The notes under the pieces: generated by a model
Databases searched by the model: none
The model's input: only the letters and a program-made list of their open reading frames with translations
What the model was told of the DNA's origin: nothing
Shown: piece after piece, positions 11,248 through 22,955 of the stretch
Layout of the letters: each line of letters opens with the position of its first letter
How positions within the stretch are numbered: the first letter of the stretch is position 1
Position numbers and translations under genes: made by a program
From: Blasia pusilla
Lineage: Eukaryota; Marchantiophyta; Marchantiopsida; Blasiales
DNA: 64,000 nt
Reading direction: 5' to 3'
Assembly (NCBI GenBank): GCA_050084515.1
Contig: CM114272.1
Location: 9,052,001-9,116,000, forward strand

Positions 11248-12267
11248 AGAGGAGGGGGACTTGTTATTTCAACAACAACTAAGATCTGCACGAGCTCTTC
11301 TTCCTCTTGCTACATAAGCAATTCTATCCCCTTTCAGTCAACTAATTGAGGAAGGGCTTGATCGACTTCAAGAGCATGTCTCCGAGAATCTGCATCAAAT
11401 CAAATTTTCCAACATTCTCTCTGAGGCATCCCTTGACGCTAATCGAGCTCATCTACGTTCATGTGCAGGTACCGGAGCGCAGAAGTAGCTTATTGCAAAT
11501 CCTCTTATTTGTCCATTTCGTCTTCCTCGAAGTATATTCTCGATAGCTTTGCGGTTACGTCTTGGACTTCCCCATCCTTCTCTCTTAGGTGTGCCGAATT
11601 GTGTATGCGGGGATCCCATTGATGCTAAGGGTATCCATATTCTCCGATGTGTACATGGGTGAGAACGAACGGCCACACATGATGTCATTAGAGAGGTGGT
11701 AACATCGGTGGCTCGTACTGCAGGATATACCGTTGGGCAAGAGCAACTCCATGTCCTACCTTCAACCACACAAGCAACCTCTTGTCAGAGAGTGGATCTT
11801 GTTATTTCTCGAGGTGGATTTTGGACAATAGGTGATGTGGTGGTTGTTGATCCAACACGTTCTGACTTGGTGTGTCGAGCCGCACATACCAAAGGTTTGG
11901 CGGCCGAAGTTGTAGCAAGAATCAAGGAGTTAAGTTATGTTGTGAGACATGCGACTTATGGATTTATTCCTTTTGCAGTGGAAGTATTAGGTTATTAATA
12001 TGTGTCTTTTGATACTTTCCTGAAAACATGTGCTCACCACTCCCTCGAGAATCATCACCTTGCCCCTTCCCGTAGTCCTTCTCTCTCGGTAGTTACTACT
12101 TATTTTCGGCAATGCATATCACTGGCCTTACAATGTGCACAAGCCTTGGCATTGATATATCGTGCGGAGGTGGTGGGGGGTTGCTTGCCTTGTCGTCCAT
12201 TCACGCCTGACCAACCACTCGTGTTCTTGTCAGATTTGTTTCAGGCTATCAATCGTATAGCTCGTTG
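11243..12267 (+). pseudogene. LINE-like element, 3' part (zinc-knuckle and C-terminal endonuclease-like region)
   Basis: Continuation of the reverse transcriptase gene. Visible segments are LIEEGLDRLQEHVSENLHQI (about 11342-11400) and IALRLRLGLPHPSLLGVPNC (about 11540-11600). A Cys/His cluster C-V-C-G ... C-V-H-G ... T-H-D follows (about 11598-11685), then QRVDLVISRGGFWTIGDVV and VDPTRSDLV (about 11788-11875). The end is a helical stretch with FRQCISLALQCAQALALIYR (about 12100-12155). Stops break the frame at several points (for example near 11312, 11488 and 11661). The Cys/His cluster followed by a D-x-V-V-V-D segment is reminiscent of the restriction-like endonuclease end of some LINEs, which is inference. 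Confidence 0.68.
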
Positions 12268-12823
12268 ACCCGGTGTTTGCGTTGGCTTGTTGCCATTTTC
12301 TTTTTGCATTCTTTTATGCATTTTTTGACTCCTCTTTTGAGTTTTTATTACCTTTCTTTGTCCGCTTTGGAGGTTTATTTTATATTAAAGTGGATATATT
12401 ACTTAAGGGGTCTATTGTTCCCTTAAAGACTCTGTACCAACTAATTGTAATGACTAGACCGTTGGGGTTCTTATAGAGCTCATGGTAGGCTCTTGAGTGG
12501 ACAAGAGTAGTAAGCGAAGTGCCAGACATGGGTTTTGGCAAGACCTCTTCTTGATATAGTGGAAGGTGAGGAGCATATAAATTTTACGTACTTGCCGTGG
12601 GGCCTCTTAAGGAAGAAATACTTCCCTCGACTACCGCTTAACCAATTATCCAACCTTTGCTATTTTTTTAACATGTTTGTATCCATATTATTAACAAAGT
12701 ATGGGGTTAGAGAAACACACCCGTCCTTTGAAGGCTCTTCTATTATTTGCACGTGTCAGATTTAAGGAATAGTTAAATTAAAAGGGCCAAAGACTTTGAG
12801 GTGTGCCACGAAATCTTTCCACC

Positions 12824-12967
12824 TGGAACAAACAAAAGACCAATATGGAAAAATACTAGTTTGATGCGTGGGCATCATACTAGTCTTTTTCTGTATTGGT
12901 CTTTTTTTTGCTATATATCACCGGCATCATACTAATATTTTTCTAGATTGGTCTTTTGTTTGCTCCA
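12824..12967. repeat. Three-arm foldback (inverted repeat)
   Basis: An arm at 12824-12867 (starting TGGAACAAACAAAAGACC) is present inverted twice: 12872-12901 (30 bp) and 12924-12967 (44 bp, ending TTTGTTTGCTCCA). The first two arms form a tight hairpin with a 4-base loop, and arms one and three form a longer stem. It could be a MITE remnant with a partly duplicated terminus. No target duplication was identified. Confidence 0.7.
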
Positions 12968-13503
12968 AGTTGGTCAAGAGTCCATCCTTTTCTCGTCAAA
13001 ATAAACCTTTTCATCATTTTTGCAGTGGTCCTTCTTATATGGTCCCTTCCACCTCTCTAACGCCATATATGTTGTTTGAGAGTATTATCTTTGATGTGAT
13101 CACACCTATCCCATCCATGCTAACCCTATCTTTCCCTCACAATCTAGTCATTTTCAGCTCATCTATACGTCATTGTAAGGGTGAGTCACGAATAGGGCCT
13201 AGCCAAATACCGCACAAAATTTCCCAAATAGCACAAGTAGGTTGAACAATCTATGTGGGACATGAGATTTGACTACCATGCAGATGGAGATAGATGAGTG
13301 CATGTTTAGGAAATTGAAACTTGGAATCTATTTCATGGTTTTGTAAATATGGATAAGCATAAAGTACATACATGAGGTTGGGTGGGACAACTCTCACGCT
13401 ATGACTTTTATACGAGCTAAGGAAAAATTCCTTTGTGAAGCATGGGGATAAATGAAGTTATATGGTAGAAAACAATCGTAAAACACATAATTCCTTAGAG
13501 TTG

Positions 13504-14290
13504 TGTTGCAACTCTCATAACCAAATGCACGTCAATTTGTAAAATTATAACTCTAGTGGGCTTACACTATGATGGAAATGCATCGTAGTCTTATGCAATG
13601 TGACGCGAGGCTTGGTGGACGGCTTGAATGAAGGTAGGTGTGACCTATAGGAGCATGATCAGACGATCTTGAGCAGAGCTCAAGTCCCACAAGAGATAGA
13701 CTCCAAGGATACGACAACCCTAGCTTGGAACCTAAGTAGGTATTTACAGATTCTCCACATTATAATTCATTGTAGGTAGATCTAAGATATGTTTGGAATA
13801 ATTAAGGTGGCATTGGAAATCTTGTGAGAATCTTGTTCCAATACATCAAAGATGTGGATAAACATATAAGAAAGCATCATAAAACATGCCTAGAAATGTG
13901 GAAATAATTGATTGGGTTGAGACTTACAAGGGATGGCCCGAGAGGAATTCCTTGGATAAAGGAAGGGAGTGGATTTCTCTACAACTATGATAAGAGGGAG
14001 GGTGTCTAAGGAATTTTGGGACTTAAACCCCACTTTGGGAACCATGGGTTTGAATCAAAATCATCAGATTGATTGATAGGTTGACATCATGATTTTTACA
14101 CCAAGCCAAAAGCCTATAGTATAGTTAAGGACAACAACTTTGGACATTGAGCCAAGCTTATATTTTGAGCTTCATTTAGAAACTCGTTCGATGTCCATTA
14201 GGTAGTTGGGATGGCTATGTGTGCAAGTGTCATTTAAAGTCCCTAGAGTATTAAGGTAGTTTTTCCCTTGTATTACATTGATTGTATAGT
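13504..14290 (+). repeat. Decayed copy of the solo-LTR family
   Basis: It begins TGTTGCAACTCTCATAACC, close to the start of solo LTR A, and continues with alignable blocks. Examples are a segment with TTGGGACTTAAACCCCACTT at about 14010-14040 and one with GTCCATTAGGTAGTTGGGA at about 14191-14212. The copy is AT-rich with few CpG, consistent with C-to-T decay of a methylated repeat. The 3' end cannot be fixed. Confidence 0.6.
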
Positions 14291-17200
14291 ACTAACACTA
14301 GTATCTTTTGAAAAAAATTTGGTTGTCCCACAACACCCGATCAAGAGCATGCTTTGCTTCTCCAACTTTATTCGGTAAGTGGAACTTCACTTAAACTAAT
14401 ATTTTATTTGTGGGATCGAGGCGTGTCAATTAGTTTATGGAATGGTGTCTCTATTGATGGATGCATAGATAGATTACTCGAGTGACCTCAATTTTCTTGC
14501 CCTCATTGGATATAACATGAGTAAATGACGGTTGAGATTCAATCTGGATGAACTCTTCTTCACTGAAATAAAAAAAGAGTCCATACCAACGGATTATTGG
14601 ATGTGAGTACCACCATCACATGCACTCGATATTCTTAATTCCTTTGGTCATGGACCTCTAAACTTGCGTATTTGAGCATAATATTCCCACCCACTTGGCT
14701 CGATCTCCATTTGACATTGTTTTGTATTTTCATTATTATATTTTTTTACTAATGCATCTAAGTTATTTCTTAACAATTGTACAAAATAGTCACATCAGAT
14801 TTTTAATTCATTTAAATTACAAGCAACCGCTATTGATCTTGGCTCACATTGCCTTGATTACCATGGTGGAAGTAACACTCTTCATACAAATTAAAAAGTA
14901 TTCTCTCATTCTTTTCACTCCATTCAACTTTTCCTTTAAAAGTTTCAATAAAATTTATAGAGGAAGGACCTGAAATCAAGACAAAATTATTCATAGTGAT
15001 AAACAACATCACATAAGAAGTCCTCAAACAATGAAGATGAGGCAACATGAAGAAATGAAATCATAATAGGAAAACATGCCAAAAAATTGCTTTTTTGGTT
15101 TTGGTGGAGGTTATAGATCTTTGTGAGGGAGGCACCACAATATTTGATGATATGTTGGTAGTCATTTTCAGATGTTTCTTGTCACATATTTCTTGCGTCT
15201 TCTAAAAGCATAAAAAATTTAATGTAAGAAAAATCCTCATTGAATTATGAAAATGATTCTATAAAGAAATAAAGAAATTTTTAAATGTACATTGCATACA
15301 CATGTCTCAAAATTGAAATAATTTCTTTAAAGATCTTCACATTGTTGTCATTTCGGCTATAAGTATGAGGCATAGAAATTTATGATGAGAAAGATATGAC
15401 TATTCTAATTTTATACACTCTCCTGTCCATCATTTTATGAAACTCATCTTCAAGAAAATAGGGAAAAAAAGGAATAGTTACTTATATTGTCACAAAATGG
15501 GAAATATATGTGTTCATTGCTTGTTTATCCTAAACCCACCCTCCACCCTCTTTGTAGGTCAATCTGGAAAAAAAATAAAAGGAAACCGAAACCTTCGTTT
15601 AGGGGCTTCGGTCCTAATCAAAGTATGTGTTTGTTTTAGCTTCGTACGTGCAAAGGCAAAATAGAGCCAAAATATTTGAGTGATATGCCCCATACAAAGG
15701 CATATTGCCTCCATTTGAATTGCCCTAGAGAATAGTCCATTTTTTTGGGCTCTATATTTACAAGAAAAATCCGTCCCCAATCGAGTTGAGAAATTCATTC
15801 AGGTAGTTTTTCTTGCAAGTTTCTCGTTAGGATGTATAAACGATTGAGAATGGTATTGGATTGGATTTTCATGTTTTTTCTTTCTTCGTTGGTTGCCTTG
15901 AGTGAATGCCGGGCAATTTTTTGATCAATACGGAGTGAATTGATCGAGTTATTGCCTTCTATGTTAGTATGCAATTTTGTCTCCTCGGATTGGGAGGCTG
16001 GATTGCATCTAGGAACTCTCAATTTTTGTTAGCCCACAAAAATCTTTCAACCCAAGGACAACCTTTGTTGTCTAACATGCTACCATCTATCAATGTCCAA
16101 ATCTCCCATAGATATATCTTCATTAGTTTCTTGTCTTTGAATTTATTAGTCGTCTGTAAAAAATACTGAGTGTTCCTAAGATGAGCATGTACACTTTCTT
16201 ATCGTATCCATCTTCAATCTTTGGTACCCAACGTGATGCTATCTTTCCATAGGAGGATTAGCCCTTAAAGGGTCATTAGTTTCTTCCATTTGGACCAGTT
16301 GTAAGAAACAACGTTAGCTCATGATAAAGCTATTTTTGCCAGAGCTCTTAGGGGAGAGGATGATTACATGTTTGCTTCATGCATTTGCCACTATTGCAAC
16401 TTCAACCACTTGATCAAAATCTTTTGACTTGCACCATCACAACGTCTAATCAACTTTAGTGTCAATGCTGCCCCATAAACACAAAGAGCAAACCCCAACG
16501 TTCTCTCACAAACACAACAAGCAAACCCCACTTCACCAATATGCAAACTCCATATTCATGCGCTCTATTCCATTCCTCGATCGAACACCTCCAATGATAG
16601 ATATCTAAGCTCTTTGCATTTTCTTCTATATTTTTACCAAGAACTCACCATTTATCCTTCCACTTCCGTCTTCATCCTCTATTTGGAAGGACGATAGTAT
16701 TATAATGGCCCTAAAGGAATTCCCTGGCCCTTCGGTATGTAGTACCTCACCAAAAAATGGAGAGACATCCCATCTTACTTGGGACACAACTCAATGGAAC
16801 GGGACGTAACTATAATCCACCATTGATGACAAATTCTTTGGATGGATTCAATTGCCTGTGTCTCCAACTAGGCATACATATCTACCATCATCGTGCAATA
16901 ATCTCAGTCATACACAAAATCTTTGGAAGATCTCAAGTGCCCTCGGTTTCTCATTCCATGCAAGTTGTAGGAGATTTAACATGGCCCACACCATACAATT
17001 TGCATCAAAATTGAGGATCTTAAGGGATTTAAATCTTGCACCTTGCCACTCAAACCCACCACGAGGCTACGTTGATTCCTTGCCAAAAGTTGAAGGGCTC
17101 AAATATTTAACCATATGATGTATTTTTCCCCATTTATGGGGTGTCCGTATCGTAGTTCGAAATGCCCAGAGGGAGGCTATCCACGGGTTTTGCTCTACAA

Positions 17201-17300
17201 CACTCCATATTAGGCAAGAAGCACACATATGGGACAACACTTTCTTGAGTATTTTTAAGAGAGAAAGCGAGAGTAAATTTGTTTGTATTTTTAATAGAAA
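14291..17300. other. Intergenic, nothing recognised
   Basis: AT-rich DNA with short frames only. Two stretches (15700-16170 and 16757-17118) have scattered open frames without recognisable motifs. Probably old repeats. Confidence 0.35.
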
Positions 17301-17517
17301 CTAGTAAGATGCCCTTGCGATGCTCGGAAAATAAAAAAGTCTTTGAAGAGTTAATGTATAGCCCGTGAAGGGAAAAGATTAATGATGTTGCACACAAATC
17401 CAAATTTCTTTTTCTTACTGCCCATAACATGGGAAACATTTCTTATTGCTTAGTTGCCACATGTCAAACATAGATATGTTTGCAAATCAAGAAGGCACTC
17501 TTCCATATTAATATAGA
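17301..17517 (-). mobile_element. Short non-autonomous Helitron
   Basis: On the minus strand the element starts TCTATATTAATATGG at 17517 after a host A. It ends CTAG at 17301 before a host T, so it inserted at A/T as Helitrons do. A degenerate terminal hairpin lies just inside the 3' end. It is nearly collinear with the copy at 31035-31252, sharing the central segment around TTGCAAATCAAGAAGGCACTC. It carries no coding sequence. Confidence 0.75.
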
Positions 17518-17629
17518 TATAGCATAGCACATGATATTTAAATTATAAAATAAAAAACAGAATTTCATAAAAAAATGACATATCTCTTTTCTCTCTCCCA
17601 ATCGCTCTTATAGTGATTTTCTTAAGAGA

Positions 17630-17785
17630 CTAGTAAGGTGTCCCTACAATGCACGAAAAAAAAGAAAATGTACGAAAATTAAATTTTTTTTTCCTATTCA
17701 TAATATGTGAATTTTTTTCCAATTATCACGTGTCAAACATAAAAATGTTTACAAATCAACCATGCCCGCTCCCATAATAATATGA
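17630..17785 (-). mobile_element. Decayed Helitron of the same short family
   Basis: CTAG at 17630-17633 is followed by TAAGGTGTCCC, and the body aligns with the neighbouring copy (ACGTGTCAAACATA, then TTACAAATCAA). The 5' end near 17785 has lost the clear TC start. Two copies lie 113 bp apart in the same orientation. Confidence 0.6.
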
Positions 17786-18693
17786 CAATAATATATTAAT
17801 AGTAAGAAGAAAAGAAAACTAACCCTTTTTATTTCTCGCGCTCATTCCCTCACGGGTTTCAAAGTATTCCCGCAGCCTAGATTTGACACGCTGACTGTTC
17901 CCAAACTCCTCTGCTGAGTAAACACTGCCGGTGCAAGTCCAATTAGGGTATAGGTTACAGAAGGAGAACACTGCGAAATCCACACAGCAGCGTTTGCATT
18001 TGTTCTTCTCTTTGATTCCAATCACGGTAACGGATGTGCGCCTTTGGAAGTTTGCCCACTGAAAGCTGTGAGGCCGTACACGTACGAGAGCAAGAGGAGA
18101 GGAAATTCAGGAATTTGGGGAATATTTTGGACGGAAGGTATGATGTCTCTCCCGAAGGTTTTGCTGCATTTTAAAAAAAGTGGTTGCCATTAGCCTTGTT
18201 CATTTTGGAGCATGCTGAAGTGTTTCATGTTCAATCACATAGGGTTCATGGACTAATTGTTCGTCGTCTCTTCTTAAACGCCTTCGCATCCGTGCAAAAG
18301 AAAGCATTGCCAATTGTCGGGGAAGGTGTATGATCGGAAAATTCTGGAATTTCTCCTCACATATTATCTTGTTCTAGTCTTCTGCCCGATTTCGTGCGAA
18401 GAATGATCGTCTCGCAAGGACTTGAGTGACCAAAAGACGTGAGGCTTGCAGTCTTGAACAGCTTGATTGAACTGGACGGAATTGAATTTGTTTATCCAAC
18501 AGTCGATCTCTATAGCTTTTGTACCCCTATTATTGGAACTGTAGAAAATGAAGAAAAAAGTGTCATGACTATCACGTAGCATCGAATCCCGGGTCAATAC
18601 GCTGTGAAGCGGGTACGGCTCTGGCTGCTCCGCTAGGTACCACAATCCCAGAATTAAATTTTTGTGTTCAATCTGAGGCACTACTGCTCCCGT

Positions 18694-18699
18694 CACGTG
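18694..18699. promoter_or_regulatory. G-box upstream of TRM6
   Basis: A perfect CACGTG about 350 bp upstream of the TRM6 start codon. G-boxes bind plant bHLH and bZIP factors. A role here is inferred only from position. Confidence 0.3.
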
Positions 18700-19050
18700 C
18701 TTTTCCCCCGTCCATATTTTTGTGTCTGGAAGTGTTCGCCGCTGAGCATAATCTACGAACAGTGTACGTACGCAGCAGTTTCAGATGAAGACGCGGAAAA
18801 ACCTTGCAGAGAGTATCAATCCAATCTAATGTTTCACTTCTCTGTGTGAAGGTTCAATCGCTCGATTGTGCGCCGGATTAGCTAAAGCAACGGATTTCGG
18901 ACCGAGGTGTCCGGACAGGGAACATTATCCATGTTTGAAGGTTTTAGGAATACTGGGGTTTAGCGTTAAATGTATTGAATCTGGAGCTGTGAAGAGTTCG
19001 TTTCGTTCGGGATCTGGGCTCTGTGTGTGTGTGTGATTTGATTCCCACGA

Positions 19051-22000
19051 ATGGCGATAGCGAACAAGAGCACGATACAGAGCTTCGCGGAACTTGGGTG
19101 CTCAGTCCTGCTAGACATAAATGACGGGGATCGCATGACCTTCGCCCGTCTTCACAGCACTTCGTGAGTGGCGTTGATTGTCTGTCGTTTCATTACTTCA
19201 TTTTTCAATTTATTTCTGTGAGTAGGTTTTTGTGCAGCCGGGGGTTTGGAGGAGAGTGTTGTGGGGAGTTTTTGACGGTTTTGAGTACAAATGAAACGTT
19301 TTATGCTGATTTTGAAATAATTGCAGCCGGTGAGGGTTGCGAGGATTTGAGAAGTTTCTCTCTGGTTAGGGTTGAGAGGTGTGCATTTAATTCGCGTGTG
19401 CGGGGAATTGGTGGTGGAATTCCGGAGTCCAATTCAATTTCGTCCTAGAGAGGTGCAAATGATGGTGGGTGCCCTTTGAATGCGACGTTTCGTGGGGAAA
19501 TTGCTATCCTGCAGGACGCTTAAAATTGGAAATGTGAAGTGCTCTCTTGATTCTCTTGTCGGACAACCATTTGGGGCGGTCTTTGAGATGCACAGTGAAC
19601 GTTCTAGTGCCAGACTCGTCAGAGTAGCGCATATCAATCCAGGTCAGTTTGAGTGCTTGGAGGTTTCAAGCGCTCTGTCTCCTTCTTGGAACAGTTTTCC
19701 TCGTGAATCTCGCTGAGATCCTGATTTAAGAACAGAGCAAGCTGTTTGCTAGTTAATATTTACATTTGATACATTTGTATTGCCTGAGAGTTGTATCCTG
19801 ATTATCAAGTAGATAGAGATTGAGAAATGAGCAAAATAGTGGAAGCATAGAATTCCATTGGTGAAAAGAAAAGAATCTACCGGTGTTGTACTATTCATGA
19901 GTGTTGTCGTTCTATCTGTATGAACCCAAATTTCATCATCATTGAATTACAGGAGGGAGGAATATGGGATCGTGAATGAAAGTACTCTCTGTCCTATTTC
20001 CTGCTCTTACCAAGTCTATTGATAGTTTCCCTGGGCCTTGGTTGGAATCTCAATGGAAATTGTATTTTTTAGTGTCAATCAGTGGTAGACACTATTGCCC
20101 TGTGCTAGTATGGTTTGCAGACATTGGTGGTAAGGAGGACAAGCTGCTCCCAGATGAGAGGGAGAGCACTGAAGATGTCAGGGAGAGGGACAATCGAGCA
20201 CTAGTTGACAACAATACAGCCCAAACACTCTCCTCAGATGATATTGAACGCATGAAAAGGTTTGTCAATAGCTGAATGTCCCTGTCATACTCAAAAGTAT
20301 GGACGGTCTTCTGACTCAAATACTCAAAACCAGCTGTTGCTTGAATGTTTTCCATCTATCCTTTCTGTTCTTCATGAGTGACAGTTGTCATACTGTTATG
20401 GTCTACAGTGAATGACATTTTGGTCACTTTTGTTGTAGAAATGGTGCATCAGGGAAGCAGATTATCAATGCCCTAGTAGCAAATAGTGCATCCTTTGAAA
20501 CTAAGACGGCGTTCTCACAGGTAAGATATGATGCTTGTCTCTGAGGTGTTGCCACATTGGTTAGGGTTTGAATATTTTGTGCACTTATGGTTTGGAAATT
20601 CCTCAAATCTCGTCTTTGTTTGAGCAGGAAAAATACATGAAGAAGAAGCAGAAGAAGTATGCTCCTAGGGTCCTTTTGAGGCGTCCGTCGGCGAGGAGGT
20701 TTGTAACTGTGGTATATTTCAAATGGTTTATCATTTTATTACGTTGTAACGGACTTCAAGGTCAAGTTTCAGCAGTCTGAAATTCTAAGGAATTATGGAT
20801 CTCAGAAATTGATCTCCAAGCACATCCTCATGGAAGATCAATGTGCTAAGTCAGACTTTTTTGGTTTTGGCAGCATATGTGAGGCCTACTTTGTCAAGGA
20901 TCCACGCAAAATTGGGTAAATGGCACTATACCTTCCTTGTGGGAAGATTTGTGAATGATAAAGCACTTAATAGACAACTTTCCAATGCTGAAGCTGCTAT
21001 AGTGGAATTTAGTACCCAAAGATCTGGACTAAATGAAGGTTTATCTGTAATCAGTTTCTGTCGGATGGACACACTTGCCCTTATGCTTTGTCTTGGCAAC
21101 GTGGGACCAAATTCTGATATTCTGGTATTGGATACCCTTGGAGGTCTTATCACAGCGGCAGTGGCAGAGCGTGTGGGAGGTAAGATAATTGATGTACACC
21201 GTCGTGGCTTCCTGAAGCTTTTATGTAGAAGTACGCCAATTGAGTTTAGTTCTAGTCATGGTGTGGTATGGGCTTCTTTGTCACGCCATTTTGTGGACTG
21301 GTTGGTGACAGAACCAGTTAAAAAGAGTAGAGTTCCACCATGTATTTGGGAGCCTGTTGAGTTTGAAGTGGTGGCTGGACGGTGTGGAGCGTGACAGGTC
21401 ACGGTTCTATCTGCAGTACATATTACACTACCAAACGCCCTCCAATAGACATGGTGCGACTCTTGAATCTGGATGACTCCACTAACATGAGGTGAAGATT
21501 ACACTGCGGGTCTCCTTTTCCTGTAGATGATTTGTAATCGACTTCCTTTAATTAGCATAAGTTTTCAAGAAATATTTTGAGACATGGATTTCATCATCAA
21601 ACTTGGGGGGTTTAAGTTCTGAAGTGAACTTGTGCAGTGTCTTGCGGGCCCCTCTCGGAAAGCTTATTGCTGCTCGAAACTCAACTATGAGTTTGCCTTG
21701 CACAGCAGAGGAAAATCACAATAATTGTTTTGGAGAGCGGAAAGAGGCACTATCTGGAGGAGACCACGTGCATAGGGAGAAATTAGAAACTTCTACAATT
21801 AACAGTGTAGCAGCTGCTGCGACTGAATGTAAACCAGATGACACAAAAAGTGTTACTCAGCAACTGACTCCGATAGAAGTTTCAGGCTCAATGAGAATGG
21901 ATGTTGATGAAGACTCCACAAGCAACTTGCAGGTTGAAGACGGACCAAAAGATGTCAGCTGCCAACCCTGTGATTCAGAAGCTGATGCTTACGAAGGGAA

Positions 22001-22955
22001 GAATGATGCAGTGACGAACAAAGGCGTAAGACCAGGAAATGAAGCAAGCAGTAATGAAATTCTGAGATGGGCGAGTCAAGGCTTTACAAGGTTTCATGAC
22101 CATTCAGTATCAAGTTTTTTCTCCGATATGATATAGGCTCTACTTGATGACTCTGCTCTTTGATTCCGGACATTGTGTAAGTGCTCAAACTTGAAAGGTG
22201 AGGTCTAGTTAGTATTCATGGATACATGATGTGGAAACATTGTGATTGTTATTGCAGCTTGTTGGTCGCTGCACCTGAAGTCGACCCTTGGACCGCGGTT
22301 GAGCAATTGTTACCTCTTCTCTCTTCTTCTTCGCCGTTTGTTATATACAATCAATATCAACAGGTGTGTGAAGCCAACCATTTCCCTCGCATGATTCCAG
22401 ATTGGGGTCTTGGTTTAACTTCTGGTGTGGATGTGATGTTTAGCGTGCGTGAATTTTATGTGTACGCTCAGTTTCACTCAACACAATTAGGTGCGCAGCT
22501 CGAATCCTGGGATGGAAACTCTGCTGTGTTTTTCTGGTTTTTGACCAAGCGGTAATGAAGTAGTGGGTCTCTGAAAGGCCAGCTGTGTGATGGAAAGTGT
22601 TTTGATGAGTGGTGAAACAAATATTGGTGCAGCCTTTGGCAGAATGTATGCATCTGTTGCAGAAAAACAACATGGCGGTCGCCTTGCAGCTCACTGAGCC
22701 ATGGTCTCGAGAATATCAGGTACTTTTCTTACGAGTCTATGCATTATGCCAGCACAAATTTCAGATGGCTCTTGTTTCGTTAAGTTAGAAGTCTGCCTTT
22801 TCTCTTCGATCACCACTCAACTGAAGCTTAATTTTCGTTTCCATCCATATTGAGCGACTGTGCAGGTACTACCGCTCAGAACACATCCACACATGCAGAT
22901 GAGTGCTACTGGTGGCTTCGTACTCAGTGGCATTCGGATCGTCACCTCTCCATGA
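19051..22955 (+). CDS. TRM6: tRNA (adenine-58-N1) methyltransferase non-catalytic subunit TRM6/GCD10
   Basis: TRM6 binds tRNA and pairs with catalytic TRM61 to make m1A58 in the T-loop, notably in initiator tRNA, in the nucleus. Twelve exons keep frame: 19051-19163, 19515-19642, 20121-20259, 20439-20520, 20628-20698, 20874-20915, 21055-21179, 21398-21491, 21638-22090, 22258-22363, 22633-22719 and 22866-22955 (TGA), giving about 509 residues. Family signatures are VLLDINDGDRMTFARL near residue 20, TLKIGNVKCSLDSLVG, SSDDIERMKR, a Lys-rich EKYMKKKQKKY, and RPSARRSICEAYFVKDPRKIG. Then come FCRMDTLALML, a Rossmann-like ILVLDTLGGLITAAVAERVG, RPPIDMVRLLNL, and the C-terminal SLLVAAPEVDPWTAVEQLLP and REYQVLPLRTHPHMQMSATG. 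A low-complexity acidic linker fills most of exon 9. The first ATG directly precedes conserved sequence, and a short (TG)n tract lies just upstream in the leader. The protein is somewhat longer than is usual for plant TRM6, mainly because of the linker. Confidence 0.95.

Noticed and set aside
18364-18696. 110-codon minus-strand frame in front of TRM6
   Set aside because: It lies in the probable promoter of TRM6 and has no recognised domain or splice support.
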